Shown here piece by piece: positions 1 to 9,406 of a stretch of 64,000 nt of DNA. The notes under the pieces were generated by a model that was given only the letters and a program-made list of their open reading frames with translations, was not told where the DNA came from and ran no database searches. Position 1 is the stretch's first letter, and the number at the start of each line of letters is the position of its first letter. The translations under genes were made by a program, and so were the position numbers. Source of the stretch: Coriobacteriia bacterium (GTDB lineage Bacteria; Actinomycetota; Coriobacteriia; Coriobacteriales; Eggerthellaceae); assembly GCA_030537355.1 (NCBI GenBank), contig JAUNNF010000001.1, forward strand, positions 141,026 to 205,025. The letters run 5' to 3'.

Positions 1-1857
1 TACATCCTCAGATATGTTAGGATCTTTTTCAACATCCTCCATAGCTTGTATGCCATCAATTTTTGATTTACTAAATTCACCAATTGTAACTGCTTCTTCA
101 GCTGTCTTAGCATTTTTAACATTTTCTTTAGTTTGGTCAACTATTTCCTTAACATCTGATGAAATATCGGGATCTTTTGCAATATCTTCCATTGTTTTAA
201 TAACAACAATTTGAGAAAGAGCTAAACTACTAATTTTATCCGCTTGGTCTTTTGTAGTAGTTGAAGGATCTTTAAGTTGATCAATTGCTGCTTGTGCCCA
301 ATTTTCTACATCAGGAGACGCGTCAAGTTGAGCTTCTTCTAATGCTTTTATGCCATCTATCTTAGCTTTGGCAACAGATGTTGCATCATCGACATCCTTT
401 GTTGTTGTGCTGCTCTTTATTTTATCGATAGTAGTCTGAGCAATAGCTTCAACGTCAGGTGAAGCACCTTCTTGAGCCTCTTCTAAAGTTTTTATTGAAT
501 CAATCTTTGCAAGACTTAATTCTTCAGTGGCAACTATAATATTTTTATCTGTTGCTGTTTTAACGAATTCAATTGTAATATTAGAAACTTCTACCACATC
601 GTCTGATGAATTATCTTGAGCTTCTTCCATTGCTTTAATGCAATCAATCTTTGCAAGACCCAAATCTTTACTTGTGTCAACCACGCTTACTACTGTAGCT
701 GATTTAATATTGGCGATAGTATCTTTAGCTATATCAGAAACATTATCCGATGGATTTTCGCCCATATCATCTTCTATGCTTTTAATAGCACCAACTTTAG
801 ATAAACCAAGATTAGCAATCTCATCAACTTGAGCTTTTGTAATATTATCATCTTTTAATTTTTCAATTGTCTGTTTTGCTACTTCTTTAATATCGTCAGA
901 AGCATTTCTTGAAACATCTTCCATATCTTTGACACCAGTAATTTTTGCTTCATATAGTTCTTTAACATCATTAACTTTATCAATCGTATCAGCATTATTT
1001 ATCGCTTCTGTGGCCTTCTCTATAATTTCTTTAATATCCGAAGAAGGAAAAAAACCAGCAAACTTGGAAATATAATCAATTGCGGCATCCCTGGCTAACC
1101 AAAGAGCTTTTAAAGTTTCACTAACATAACCACATTCTGGTACTTGACATGTCCAACGCTGTTCGTTTTTAGTACCATAACTATGCGGAGCAAAAGCAGC
1201 TTCAGCAGGAAGAGAACCCTTTTTTGAATAATCTATATTACATCCTAGACCGGTGCATTTATGAAAATGTCCATCTTCGTCAGCAGACCATTCGCTACTA
1301 AACGAATGTGTATGATCGATATATATTTTGACCCAATTGTAAGCAGCAAAAATCGCTGGTGCAAGCTTGCCATCACCAGTAGCAGATATGGTCATATTGT
1401 TTACGTTATTAGAAGCGTTAATTGTTTGTATGCTACCACGACCACCATCCCAGCTGCCACCATTAACTTTAATATTTAGACACTCAGGTAATTCACCAGA
1501 CGATCTTGTAATATGCATTTCAACTTTTTTTATTTTAAGTTCAGAACTAGTATCATTTAAGGATATATTAAAGCTACGACTAGTATTTTCACTCCATAGG
1601 CAAAAACCACGACTACTACCCTGCCAGGCTCGTACTTTTTGTGCTGTTACTTTAAAAAACTTACCTTTAACAGTTACATTATCTCCATCATAATTCGGAG
1701 AACTAATTGTATCGACCAACACAAGTCCGTTATCTGCATTTGAATTAGATTTATTGCTTTCCTCACCAAATACAATCCCAAATAATATAGCGGTAGTCGC
1801 AACAACTAACAACACAATCACAATAGCAATTCTCAAGTTTACTTTATTTTTAATCAT
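1..1857 (-). CDS. Secreted helical-repeat protein, C-terminus beyond the window
   Basis: This frame is open from an ATG at 1857 to the window edge (619 codons), so the C-terminus is not seen. A Shine-Dalgarno AGGAG lies about 7 nt before the ATG. Residues 9-30 are a hydrophobic signal peptide or anchor. Residues 45-185 look like a beta-rich domain of unknown type. Residues 192-254 hold a His/Cys-rich segment with CTGLGC and later C-x4-C pairs, like the zinc-ribbon-like segments of Gram-positive surface proteins. From about residue 280 there is a tandem repeat of about 49 residues with the core KIDGIKALEE, whose copies begin near residues 305, 354, 403, 451, 499, 549 and 599. Each repeat is acidic and predicted helical, recalling Ebh/DUF1542-type rods, though I do not assign that family. 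Likely a cell-surface protein of unknown function. Confidence 0.8.
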   Translation of the reverse strand, partial: MIKNKVNLRIAIVIVLLVVATTAILFGIVFGEESNKSNSNADNGLVLVDTISSPNYDGDNVTVKGKFFKVTAQKVRAWQGSSRGFCLWSENTSRSFNISLNDTSSELKIKKVEMHITRSSGELPECLNIKVNGGSWDGGRGSIQTINASNNVNNMTISATGDGKLAPAIFAAYNWVKIYIDHTHSFSSEWSADEDGHFHKCTGLGCNIDYSKKGSLPAEAAFAPHSYGTKNEQRWTCQVPECGYVSETLKALWLARDAAIDYISKFAGFFPSSDIKEIIEKATEAINNADTIDKVNDVKELYEAKITGVKDMEDVSRNASDDIKEVAKQTIEKLKDDNITKAQVDEIANLGLSKVGAIKSIEDDMGENPSDNVSDIAKDTIANIKSATVVSVVDTSKDLGLAKIDCIKAMEEAQDNSSDDVVEVSNITIEFVKTATDKNIIVATEELSLAKIDSIKTLEEAQEGASPDVEAIAQTTIDKIKSSTTTKDVDDATSVAKAKIDGIKALEEAQLDASPDVENWAQAAIDQLKDPSTTTKDQADKISSLALSQIVVIKTMEDIAKDPDISSDVKEIVDQTKENVKNAKTAEEAVTIGEFSKSKIDGIQAMEDVEKDPNISEDV

Positions 1858-1896
1858 AATAATCTCCTATCCCTTAAATTTTTGAAAAGCAACGCT

Positions 1897-1902
1897 ATTA
1901 TA
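1897..1902 (-). promoter_or_regulatory. -10 box for the secreted repeat protein
   Basis: TATAAT on the minus strand, 39 nt before the ATG at 1857. This leaves a 5' UTR of about 30 nt that contains the AGGAG ribosome-binding site. No convincing -35 hexamer at 17 bp was seen. Confidence 0.5.
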
Positions 1903-1936
1903 ACACTAATTATGGACAATTAAGAATAATTTTGAT

Positions 1937-2695
1937 TTATTTTGAAATTGTTTTTCCAGGTTCAACAGAGTGTGTGAGCCAAACATTGCCACCAATGACA
2001 CAATCATGTCCTATTGTAATATCGCCTAGTATTGTGGCACCCGCATAAACAACAACATTATCCTCAAGATTTGGATGGCGCTTAATGCCTTTGACGACAC
2101 TGCCGTCATCCTCGACAGGAAAACTTTTAGCACCTAAAGTTACGTTTTGGTAAAGTTTCACATTGTTCCCGATTACAGATGTCTCGCCAATAACAACACC
2201 AGTACCATGGTCAATAAAAAAGTTTTTGCCAATTGTAGCTCCAGGATGAATGTCAATACCTGTTAGGCGATGCTCATACTCTGAAATAGCGCGTGGCAGA
2301 ATTGGAATGCTCATGACGTAGAGTTCATGAGCTACTCTGTAGGCGCTAATTGCACGGAAAGCTGGATAGCAAAGTATGATTTCATCAATGCTTTTAGCAG
2401 CGGGATCGCCATAATACGCCGCTTCGATATCTGAAAGAACTAGTTGATGAATATGGTCATACTTAGAGCGAAGTTCTTCAATTTTTTTTGCAGCTAATTG
2501 TTTATCCTCTATGACATAAGAAAATAGTTTTTGGAAACTTGCTATAACATCCACGTCCTCACCATTTGAAAAGTAGCCTGGAAACATTGAGATTATTGTA
2601 TCTTCAACTGCTTTTTTTACGGCTTCGGTAAAACCATTATAGCTAGCATTTGCGTTTACTTCTTGTAGTCTATTTTCTATTTCCTTAATGTTCAT
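1937..2695 (-). CDS. cysE: Serine O-acetyltransferase
   Basis: Transfers acetyl from acetyl-CoA to L-serine, giving O-acetylserine for cysteine synthesis in the cytoplasm. The 252 residues have an all-alpha N-terminal half and a C-terminal left-handed beta-helix of hexapeptide repeats from about residue 150. Typical CysE signatures are present: [20 protein letters not shown] and KRHP. The start overlaps the end of cysK by 11 bp, so the two are transcribed and probably translated together. The short C-terminal tail ends in Lys rather than the Ile typical of tails that bind CysK, so I cannot claim a cysteine synthase complex. Confidence 0.95.
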   Translation of the reverse strand: MNIKEIENRLQEVNANASYNGFTEAVKKAVEDTIISMFPGYFSNGEDVDVIASFQKLFSYVIEDKQLAAKKIEELRSKYDHIHQLVLSDIEAAYYGDPAAKSIDEIILCYPAFRAISAYRVAHELYVMSIPILPRAISEYEHRLTGIDIHPGATIGKNFFIDHGTGVVIGETSVIGNNVKLYQNVTLGAKSFPVEDDGSVVKGIKRHPNLEDNVVVYAGATILGDITIGHDCVIGGNVWLTHSVEPGKTISK

Positions 2696-3497
2696 AGCTT
2701 GTTAAATATCTATCTCCGCTGTCTGGAAATAATACCACAATATTTTTATAGTTAAGTTGTTTTGCTGCAAAGTATGCAGCACCACTTGATATGCCGACTG
2801 ATAAGCCATATTTTTTTGAAAGCAATTTGGTACTTTCAATTGCATCCACATCGGATACTTTTATAGTTTCATCAATTACGCTTAAGTCAAAAACATCTGG
2901 GGTAAAACCAGCTCCAATTCCTTGGATTGCATGAGGGTACTGTTTAGGCTCAACAGCAACTATATGGGCATCTTTCAAAACTTTGGCAACGCCTGTGATT
3001 GTGCCGCCAGTACCAACACCAGCAACAAAGCAATCAGGATTAACTTGTTCTAAAATTTCCTCACCAGTTTTAATATGAGCCTTCCAATTACTAGGATTAG
3101 AAAACTGATTTGGCATAAAACTATTTTCGATTTCATCGCATAGTTTCTCAGCAACCTTAACGCTGTCTGCCATATCATCAGCAAGCACTACTTCAGCGCC
3201 ATAGGCTTTAATCATTTGTTGGCGCTCTACAGACATAGTTTTTGGCATTACAATAATGCAATTTAAGCCACGCGATGCACAAATAGCTGCTAATGCAATT
3301 CCTGTATTACCTGATGTGGGCTCAATGACAGTTGCACCTTTACTTAAGTTTGCGTCATTTAGCATCTGAAGCGCTACCCGATCTTTTATGGAGCCAGTTG
3401 GGTTTGTTGATTCAAGCTTGGCATAAATATTATCTTCAAGCTGAATAATTGGAGTATTTCCTATTGCATTTTCTATATTTTGAAAAACATCTAACAT
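2685..3497 (-). CDS. cysK: Cysteine synthase (O-acetylserine sulfhydrylase)
   Basis: PLP enzyme that makes cysteine from O-acetylserine and sulfide. The PLP lysine is K38 in PTGSIKDR, the substrate loop TSGNTG is at residues 61-66, and the phosphate-binding GTGGT loop is present. At 270 residues it is shorter than the usual 300 or more, with a compact C-terminus. The ATG at 3497 has no Shine-Dalgarno, but a TATAAT lies 7 nt upstream, so the mRNA is probably leaderless. The next in-frame Met (residue 45) lies past the PLP lysine, which supports this start. It is the first gene of a cysK-cysE pair. Confidence 0.93.
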   Translation of the reverse strand: MLDVFQNIENAIGNTPIIQLEDNIYAKLESTNPTGSIKDRVALQMLNDANLSKGATVIEPTSGNTGIALAAICASRGLNCIIVMPKTMSVERQQMIKAYGAEVVLADDMADSVKVAEKLCDEIENSFMPNQFSNPSNWKAHIKTGEEILEQVNPDCFVAGVGTGGTITGVAKVLKDAHIVAVEPKQYPHAIQGIGAGFTPDVFDLSVIDETIKVSDVDAIESTKLLSKKYGLSVGISSGAAYFAAKQLNYKNIVVLFPDSGDRYLTSYEH

Positions 3498-3504
3498 AAG
3501 TTTT

Positions 3505-3510
3505 ATTATA
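3505..3510 (-). promoter_or_regulatory. -10 box of a probable leaderless cysK promoter
   Basis: TGTATAAT on the minus strand, with 7 nt between the TATAAT and the cysK ATG. Transcription would start at or within a base or two of the start codon. No Shine-Dalgarno is present. Confidence 0.6.
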
Positions 3511-3618
3511 CAAAATTTGCGATTTTAAATTAAATTAATTTTGATGTACAATAATACTATTAAACCCATGTTGGTATAAAAAGTTCTTTAAAAATATCAT
3601 TTTTTACAAAAAATCATT

Positions 3619-3750
3619 AGTTGTGTGGTAAAAAAATGGAAAATTCACATCTTTTTTTGACCTTGATTAAGAATTGTTTACAAAGCACCAGGTGAATAAA
3701 TTTTACATATAAAAATTTTATATTTTAAAACCAAAAATTACCACACAACT
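3619..3750. repeat. 13-bp perfect inverted repeat with 106-bp spacer
   Basis: AGTTGTGTGGTAA at 3619-3631 is matched by its exact reverse complement at 3738-3750. Just to the right of each arm is a near-identical GGAAAATTCAC or GGCAAAATTCAC in direct orientation. No transposase gene or insertion-sequence end is nearby, so paired operator sites upstream of cysK are a possible reading. Confidence 0.6.
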
Positions 3751-3781
3751 CGGCAAAATTCACTAAAAAATGAAATTTAGG

Positions 3782-3804
3782 TGTCATATAAACCTAATAT
3801 GACA
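3782..3804 (-). terminator. Hairpin downstream of the ACT-domain gene
   Basis: Perfect 8-bp stem TGTCATAT / ATATGACA with a 7-nt loop, 36 bp after the ACT gene stop. On the minus strand a T6 run follows only after about 12 nt, so it is a weak candidate for the end of the long glycolysis/aryl-acid operon. It could instead be an operator. Confidence 0.4.
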
Positions 3805-3839
3805 TTAAAAACGTAAATTTCTACTAAATCTAAATGTTA

Positions 3840-4259
3840 TTAAATTTGTGAAACAGTAATATTGTGCTTTTGAAGGGTTTTTTCCATCTTCTCAACATTG
3901 TCAACAGCTATCGCCATATAAGCGGTTGAAGTGTCGCCTTCATCAATCATAGAATACATATAATCAATATTAATTTCGGCTTTGGTGATAATTTCTACAA
4001 GACCTTTGAGGCCACCAAGTTCGTTTGGAATACCTATTAAAAATACAGGAGTTTTAACGCCTACATAATCTGACTTTTGCAAAACATTGATTGCATAATC
4101 AGGGTCTTTTACTATAATACGAAGGACACCATAATCTTCTGTTTCAGAGATGTTTAAAGCATACAAATCAATGTCATTATCAGCAAAAATCTTAAGAAGC
4201 TCAGATAATTGACCTGGTCTATTCTCGAGAAAAACGCTTACTTGATCAATCGTGTTCAT
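3840..4259 (-). CDS. Tandem ACT-domain regulatory protein
   Basis: The 139 residues form two ACT-like halves (about 4-70 and 72-139). The first carries the typical ENRPGQLSELLKIFADNDI pattern. ACT domains bind amino acids and regulate enzymes, and free-standing ACT proteins are often found beside phenylacetate-CoA ligase and IorAB genes. The ATG directly follows the paaK stop (TAG-ATG), with an AGGGGG ribosome-binding site inside the end of paaK. It is the last gene of the operon. Its ligand is not evident; an aromatic amino acid is the natural guess given its neighbours. Confidence 0.85.
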   Translation of the reverse strand: MNTIDQVSVFLENRPGQLSELLKIFADNDIDLYALNISETEDYGVLRIIVKDPDYAINVLQKSDYVGVKTPVFLIGIPNELGGLKGLVEIITKAEINIDYMYSMIDEGDTSTAYMAIAVDNVEKMEKTLQKHNITVSQI

Positions 4260-5546
4260 CTACAACCCCCTCTTATCAATAACTTTTACGGACTTGCCCT
4301 CGCTACGTTCTATACTCTTTGGAGCAACAATCCTAATATTAACTTTAATGCCTAACATTTGCCTAATTGCAGATTCAAGTTTTTTCTGCAAGTTGGTAAT
4401 CTCGCTTAGCTTACCTGTAAATTCAGATTTAGGCATTTCAACTTCAACTACAATATGGTCAGTGTTGTTTTTGCGATCAACAATAATCTGACAGTGATTA
4501 CTGCATCCATTTTGCATAAGAACGGTTTCAATTTGAGATGGAAATACATTAACACCTTTTACAATGAGCATGTCATCGCTTCTACCCATTGGTTTACTCA
4601 TTCTTTTATGTGTGCGTCCACATGAACAAGGTTCTGGATTTAGTACACAAATATCTTTTGTTCTATAACGAAGAAGTGGAAATGCCTGCTTATCGATTGA
4701 ACTAAATACAAGTTCACCACGCTCTCCGTAAGGCAAAACCTCGTGTGTGTTTGGATCAATAATTTCTGCAATAAAATGGTCCTCGTTAATATGAAGCCCA
4801 TCTTGACACTCGCATTCATAAGCAACACCAGGGCCCGAGAGCTCAGTTAAACCATAAATATCATAAGCCTTAATTCCGAGACGATGTTCGATATCTTGTC
4901 TCATCTCTTCAGTCCAAGGCTCAGCGCCGAAAATGCCAGCTCTAAGATTAACGTGAGCATCATGCTCCTCAATATATTCAGCTAAGTAAGCAGCATAAGA
5001 TGGTGTACAACACAAGATTGTAGAACCCAAATCTTCCATGAACTGCACCTGACGAGCTGTGTTTCCAGAAGACATTGGAACAGTCATGCAGCCAAGTTTA
5101 TGGCTACCACCGTTAAGGCCAGCGCCTCCAGTGAAAAGACCATAACCATAAGAAATCTGACAAATATCGGATTTTGTAGCACCAGCAGCGACTAATGCTC
5201 TAGCACAACAATCTTCCCAAATATCAACATCATGTTGTGTATATCCTGCAATAACACGCCGACCAGTCGTGCCAGAAGTTGACTGAATACGAACACAATC
5301 CTCACGTGACACGCCAAACATTCCAAATGGATAACTGTCACGTAGATCATCTTTAGTTAATAAGGGAAGTTTATACAAATCTGAAGTACCTTTAATGTCA
5401 TCAGGTGTAACTCCATTCTCCTCCATTAAATTTCGATAATATGGAACATTTTTCCAGACATGATTAACTTGAGCTACAAGACCTTCGTTTTGAAGTTGAG
5501 CTAACTTTTCTCTATCAATAGTCTCTATGTCTTCTTGAAAATACAC
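4260..5546 (-). CDS. paaK: Phenylacetate-CoA ligase family protein
   Basis: Adenylate-forming enzyme that activates phenylacetate or a related aryl acid to its CoA thioester. The 428 residues match normal PaaK length. The AMP-binding loop STSGTTGRR, the YGLTELSGPG motif and the C-terminal GRSDDMLIVKG hinge are visible. It follows iorB with no gap and leads directly into an ACT-domain gene. The iorA-iorB-paaK-ACT order is known from many anaerobes and archaea that interconvert aryl acids, aryl-CoA and aryl-pyruvates. Aryl-acid substrates are inferred from family and context; the exact one is unknown. Confidence 0.9.
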   Translation of the reverse strand: MYFQEDIETIDREKLAQLQNEGLVAQVNHVWKNVPYYRNLMEENGVTPDDIKGTSDLYKLPLLTKDDLRDSYPFGMFGVSREDCVRIQSTSGTTGRRVIAGYTQHDVDIWEDCCARALVAAGATKSDICQISYGYGLFTGGAGLNGGSHKLGCMTVPMSSGNTARQVQFMEDLGSTILCCTPSYAAYLAEYIEEHDAHVNLRAGIFGAEPWTEEMRQDIEHRLGIKAYDIYGLTELSGPGVAYECECQDGLHINEDHFIAEIIDPNTHEVLPYGERGELVFSSIDKQAFPLLRYRTKDICVLNPEPCSCGRTHKRMSKPMGRSDDMLIVKGVNVFPSQIETVLMQNGCSNHCQIIVDRKNNTDHIVVEVEMPKSEFTGKLSEITNLQKKLESAIRQMLGIKVNIRIVAPKSIERSEGKSVKVIDKRGL

Positions 5547-6092
5547 TTATCTCCCCTGCTCAAAAGCGGCAATATTCATATCTACAAATTCTGGTTTTAC
5601 ACAAGCCTTTATAGCATCTATCCAATCTTTATCTGGATAATCAAAATAACGAGACAAACGTCCAAGCATCATAATGTTTGTAATTCTCTCGTTTCCGGCA
5701 TCTATAGAGTCGACCTTAACGTCAAGCTTATTCAATATGTCACTAGGATATTCGGCCGCTCCTGTAATTACAGGCATTGGCATTATTTCCATCATGTTTG
5801 TTATTAAGACTCCAGTTTTGGGATTTAAATATTCTACCCAACGTGCTGATTCTAAAAGTTCAAAAGAAACAATAAAGTCAGCCTCGCCTTTCTCTATCAG
5901 TGGAGAGTAAACTTTATCCCCATATCTAACATAAGTAACTACACTGCCACCACGCTGACTCATGCCGTGAACTTCTGATACTTTCACATCGAATCCATGA
6001 TCAACAAAAAGTTGACCTAAAACTTTAGAAGCAAGAAGCGTCCCTTGGCCACCTACGCCAACTATCATAATATTCTTAGTCATCGAAGGCAC
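5547..6092 (-). CDS. iorB: Indolepyruvate:ferredoxin oxidoreductase beta subunit
   Basis: Gamma-type domain of a 2-oxoacid:ferredoxin oxidoreductase, 181 residues, with the GVGGQGTLLASK signature near the N-terminus. With IorA it converts aryl-pyruvates and CoA to aryl-acetyl-CoA, CO2 and reduced ferredoxin, or the reverse. It overlaps iorA by 17 bp, typical of subunits made together, and abuts paaK. The start is inside iorA. Confidence 0.93.
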   Translation of the reverse strand: MPSMTKNIMIVGVGGQGTLLASKVLGQLFVDHGFDVKVSEVHGMSQRGGSVVTYVRYGDKVYSPLIEKGEADFIVSFELLESARWVEYLNPKTGVLITNMMEIMPMPVITGAAEYPSDILNKLDVKVDSIDAGNERITNIMMLGRLSRYFDYPDKDWIDAIKACVKPEFVDMNIAAFEQGR

Positions 6093-7782
6093 CTACCTTG
6101 CACATTTGCTTACATAAACCACAACCAACACATAATGCTTGATCAATTTTGGCCTTACCATCATCCATTGTGATGGAAGGACAACCAATTCGCATGCAAG
6201 ACTTACAACCGATGCATTTGTCCGCGTTCACAGAAATAGGACCTGGTGTTTTGACATTTTTAAGTAATACACAAGGTCTCCTAGAAATTATCACAGATGG
6301 TTCATCTACGGCTATTTCTGACTTAATAGCAGCCTCAGTCTCAGCCAAATTATAAGGATCAACAACTCTTACTCTGTTTATACCAATAGATTTAACAAAG
6401 GCTTCTAAATCAACTTTTCCAGCAGGCTCACCTTTAATGTTTAAGCCATTAGCAGGGTTATTTTGATGTCCAGTCATACCTGTAATTGAATTATCTAAAA
6501 TAATTACTGTAGCATTAGATTTATTATATGAAATATCAGTCAGCCCTGTCATGCCCGAGTGAATAAAAGTTGAATCCCCTATTACAGCAACTGCATTCTC
6601 ATCACTACATTTTGCAAAACCATGTAGACCAGACACACTAGCCCCCATACAAAGAGCAGTATGCAGAGAACCTAGCGGTGCTTGCATGCCAAGTGTATAG
6701 CAACCAATATCACCAAAAACATATGTTTTCAATTTTTTAAGTACATAGAAAAGCCCGCGATGAGGGCATCCTGAACAAAGTGATGGAGGACGAGGAGGAA
6801 CATCTTCAGAGAAAGCCTTACCTTTAGCTACGTCAACTCCTAAACTAATCGCTACAGTCCTTTGACTTAATTCATCAATCTCTGGAAGCTTGCCTTTTCC
6901 AATACAATCTATACCAAATGCTTTAACTTTTGTCTCGATAAATGGTGCAAGCTCTTCAACGACAATAAGCTCATCAACTGTTTTTGAAAAATCAATAATT
7001 TGTTCTTGAGCTAACGGATAAACCATCCCGATTTTTAATACTGGATGCTTATCTCCAAAAACTTCCTTAACATATTGATAACTAGTTAAATCACAAATAA
7101 ATCCACGTGAATTATCACTTCCAGACTCCACTTTATTAAAGTCAGCAATATTAGATAATTTTTCTCTACGTTCAACAACAAAAGGATGCCTACGCTTAGC
7201 CATAGCAGGCACCATTACATATTTTTGAGCATCCATCTGAAAATCGCATTTATGCTCTACTCTATCTCCAGTCTCAACCATAGTTTGAGTATGAGATACA
7301 CGAGTACACATTTTGACAAGTACAGGTGTGTCATATTTTTCTGAAAGTTCATAAGCTGCTTTTGTATAATCTAATGCCTCTTGAGAATCACTAGGCTCTA
7401 ACATTGGAATAGAGGTAGCCATGGCATAATACCTGCTATCTTGTTCATTTTGCGAAGAATGCATACCAGGATCATCCGCAACACAAATAACCATTCCAGC
7501 GTTAATTCCTGTATAAGACAGCGTAAACAAAGGGTCAGCAGCTACATTCAAGCCTACATGTTTCATTCCGCAAAAACTACGTTTGCCAGCAAGACTAGCA
7601 CCAAAAGCAGCCTCCATAGCAACTTTCTCATTAGAAGCCCACTCAGTATATATCTCATCAAATTTGGTGGCTTCTTCAGTAATTTCTGTTGATGGGGTAC
7701 CCGGATAAGACGACACAAAACCACAACCGGCTTCATATAAGCCTCTAGCAACTGCTTTATTTCCTAACATTAATTTAGGCAT
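6076..7782 (-). CDS. iorA: Indolepyruvate:ferredoxin oxidoreductase alpha subunit
   Basis: TPP-dependent catalytic subunit of 568 residues, a normal length. The N-terminal pyrimidine-binding domain begins MLGNKAVARGLYEAG. A TPP-binding domain around residues 350-460 includes CSGCPHRG and GDIGCYTLG. The C-terminus has two [4Fe-4S] motifs, CIGCKSC followed by CP, and CVGCGLCKQMC. Soluble, cytoplasmic and oxygen-sensitive, it points to an anaerobe with ferredoxin metabolism. It overlaps the upstream acyl-CoA synthetase by 8 bp. Confidence 0.95.
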   Translation of the reverse strand: MPKLMLGNKAVARGLYEAGCGFVSSYPGTPSTEITEEATKFDEIYTEWASNEKVAMEAAFGASLAGKRSFCGMKHVGLNVAADPLFTLSYTGINAGMVICVADDPGMHSSQNEQDSRYYAMATSIPMLEPSDSQEALDYTKAAYELSEKYDTPVLVKMCTRVSHTQTMVETGDRVEHKCDFQMDAQKYVMVPAMAKRRHPFVVERREKLSNIADFNKVESGSDNSRGFICDLTSYQYVKEVFGDKHPVLKIGMVYPLAQEQIIDFSKTVDELIVVEELAPFIETKVKAFGIDCIGKGKLPEIDELSQRTVAISLGVDVAKGKAFSEDVPPRPPSLCSGCPHRGLFYVLKKLKTYVFGDIGCYTLGMQAPLGSLHTALCMGASVSGLHGFAKCSDENAVAVIGDSTFIHSGMTGLTDISYNKSNATVIILDNSITGMTGHQNNPANGLNIKGEPAGKVDLEAFVKSIGINRVRVVDPYNLAETEAAIKSEIAVDEPSVIISRRPCVLLKNVKTPGPISVNADKCIGCKSCMRIGCPSITMDDGKAKIDQALCVGCGLCKQMCKVGAFDD

Positions 7783-9406
7783 TTGTTTGTGCTCTTACCA
7801 AACCTTCGCTGCAATACTTTTCACGCAGCTTTGGTTTTTCAATTTTCCCAGTAGGATTACGCGGAATATCATCAAATATAATTTTACGAGGCCTCTTATA
7901 GCGAGGCAAAGTTTTACAAAACTCGTTAATTTCATCTTCTGTCGTTGGCTCTTTAACCTCAATAATAGCTGTTGCGATCTCTCCAAGACGCGGATCTGGA
8001 GTACCAATAACAGCCACATCCTTAACTTTGTCAAATGCTCTGATGTGATTTTCAATCTGCACAGGATATAGGTTCTCACCACCAGAAATGATGACGTCTT
8101 TCTTTCTATCAACGAGATAAATGAAACCGTCCTCATCACGCTGAGCAGTGTCTCCTGTAAGCAGCCAGCCGTTGTGAAGAACCTCTTTGGTTGCCTCAGG
8201 GTTTTTATAATACTCAAGCATAACGGAAGGTCCTTTGACAGCAAGCTCACCAATCTCGCCATTTTTAACTTCATTCATATCGTCATCAACAATCTTGGCT
8301 TCCCAATGATCACCAGGGATCCCAATAGCACCAACTTTTTCGATATTCTCTAAGCCTAAATGAACACAACCCGGGCCTAATGACTCACTAAGCCCATAGT
8401 TTGTATCATAATCATGATGAGGAAAAACTTTTTTCCAACGTTTGATCAAGCTAGGAGGTACAGGTTGCGCACCTATATGCATAAGCCTCCACTCATCAAG
8501 TAAATAGTCATCCAAGTTAATTCTACCATCGTCAATAGCGTCAAGTATGTCTTGAGCCCAAGGGACAAGCAGCCAAACTATAGTGCATTTTTCTTCAGTG
8601 ATTGCACGCATAATCCATTCTGGTTTTACACCTCTAAGTATAACCGCCTTAGAATGACTAATTAACGAGCCAAACCAATGCATCTTAGCACCAGTATGAT
8701 AAAGCGGAGGTATAAGCAAAAATACATCATCGTGAGTTTGACGATGGTTTTCCTGTTCTGTTATGCAAGAATATACAAGTGACTTATGGTTATGTAAAAT
8801 AGCTTTTGGGAAACCAGTAGTGCCGCTTGAAAAGTAAATTGCTGCTTCGTCTTCCTCGTCAATATGAACAGGAGATGGAAAATCCGTGCAATATTGAGCA
8901 AGCTCAACTGCACGCTCAGCATATTCTGGACAATGCCTACCAATATAAAAATAGGTATGAACTTTATCCATATCATTATGAATCTTGTCAATACGAGAAA
9001 CAAATTCTCTTCCAAACAGAAGGACTTCTACATCAGCAAGGTCACAACAATATTTAATTTCGTCGCTGTCATACCTAAAATTAAGAGGAACAACAACGCC
9101 TCCAGCTTTTAAGATACCAAAATAAAAAGGGAGCCACTCAAGGCAATTCATTAACAAAAGACCGACTTTAGTACCTTTTTTCAATCCACGACTCAGCAAC
9201 AAATTAGCAATCCTATTGGAGTATAAGTCAAAATGACGCCAATTTAAATCACGTCTATATGGAGCATCAGGATTTGACTGTTCAATAAGCGAGGCTTCTC
9301 GCCAGTTTTTTACCTGATCACGCTCTTCGGTCGGACTAATTTCAACGAGTGCAGTATCGAGGCCGTAGTGCCTAGCATTATGTTCAAGAAAATTAGTTAT
9401 TAACAT
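7775..9406 (-). CDS. AMP-forming acyl-CoA synthetase
   Basis: Acid-CoA ligase of 543 residues in the ANL superfamily. The AMP-binding motif is YFSSGTTGFPKA. The A8 hinge region GWLLTGDT with DRKKDVIISGG and the C-terminal catalytic Lys in NPTGKIEK are all present, so it should be active. The chain is close to medium/long-chain and aryl acid-CoA ligases; the substrate cannot be read from sequence. Its place between an aminotransferase and iorA, overlapping both by a few bases, suggests an acid made or used by the aryl-acid pathway. Confidence 0.88.
   Translation of the reverse strand: MLITNFLEHNARHYGLDTALVEISPTEERDQVKNWREASLIEQSNPDAPYRRDLNWRHFDLYSNRIANLLLSRGLKKGTKVGLLLMNCLEWLPFYFGILKAGGVVVPLNFRYDSDEIKYCCDLADVEVLLFGREFVSRIDKIHNDMDKVHTYFYIGRHCPEYAERAVELAQYCTDFPSPVHIDEEDEAAIYFSSGTTGFPKAILHNHKSLVYSCITEQENHRQTHDDVFLLIPPLYHTGAKMHWFGSLISHSKAVILRGVKPEWIMRAITEEKCTIVWLLVPWAQDILDAIDDGRINLDDYLLDEWRLMHIGAQPVPPSLIKRWKKVFPHHDYDTNYGLSESLGPGCVHLGLENIEKVGAIGIPGDHWEAKIVDDDMNEVKNGEIGELAVKGPSVMLEYYKNPEATKEVLHNGWLLTGDTAQRDEDGFIYLVDRKKDVIISGGENLYPVQIENHIRAFDKVKDVAVIGTPDPRLGEIATAIIEVKEPTTEDEINEFCKTLPRYKRPRKIIFDDIPRNPTGKIEKPKLREKYCSEGLVRAQTNA

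Larger units (their letters stand above)
3498..3839. other. AT-rich intergenic region between the ACT gene and cysK
   Basis: This 342-bp gap has no credible ORF. It holds the cysK -10 box, a 13-bp inverted repeat (3619-3631 and 3738-3750), an 11-bp imperfect direct repeat beside each arm, and an 8-bp hairpin at 3782-3804. I found no T-box or known riboswitch signature. Confidence 0.7.

Noticed and set aside
14-1693. Plus-strand frames across the left end
   Set aside because: They are shadows of the long minus-strand repeat gene, with no ribosome-binding sites and no family features.
3619-3750. Inverted repeat as an insertion sequence or MITE
   Set aside because: There is no transposase, no target duplication, and direct repeats also accompany the arms; regulatory sites are more likely.
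3498-3839. T-box or other riboswitch upstream of cysK
   Set aside because: No T-box GGTGG or known aptamer core was found, and cysK seems to be leaderless.
8827-9112. Plus-strand frames opposite the acyl-CoA synthetase
   Set aside because: They lie wholly inside a confident gene on the other strand and have no recognisable domains.
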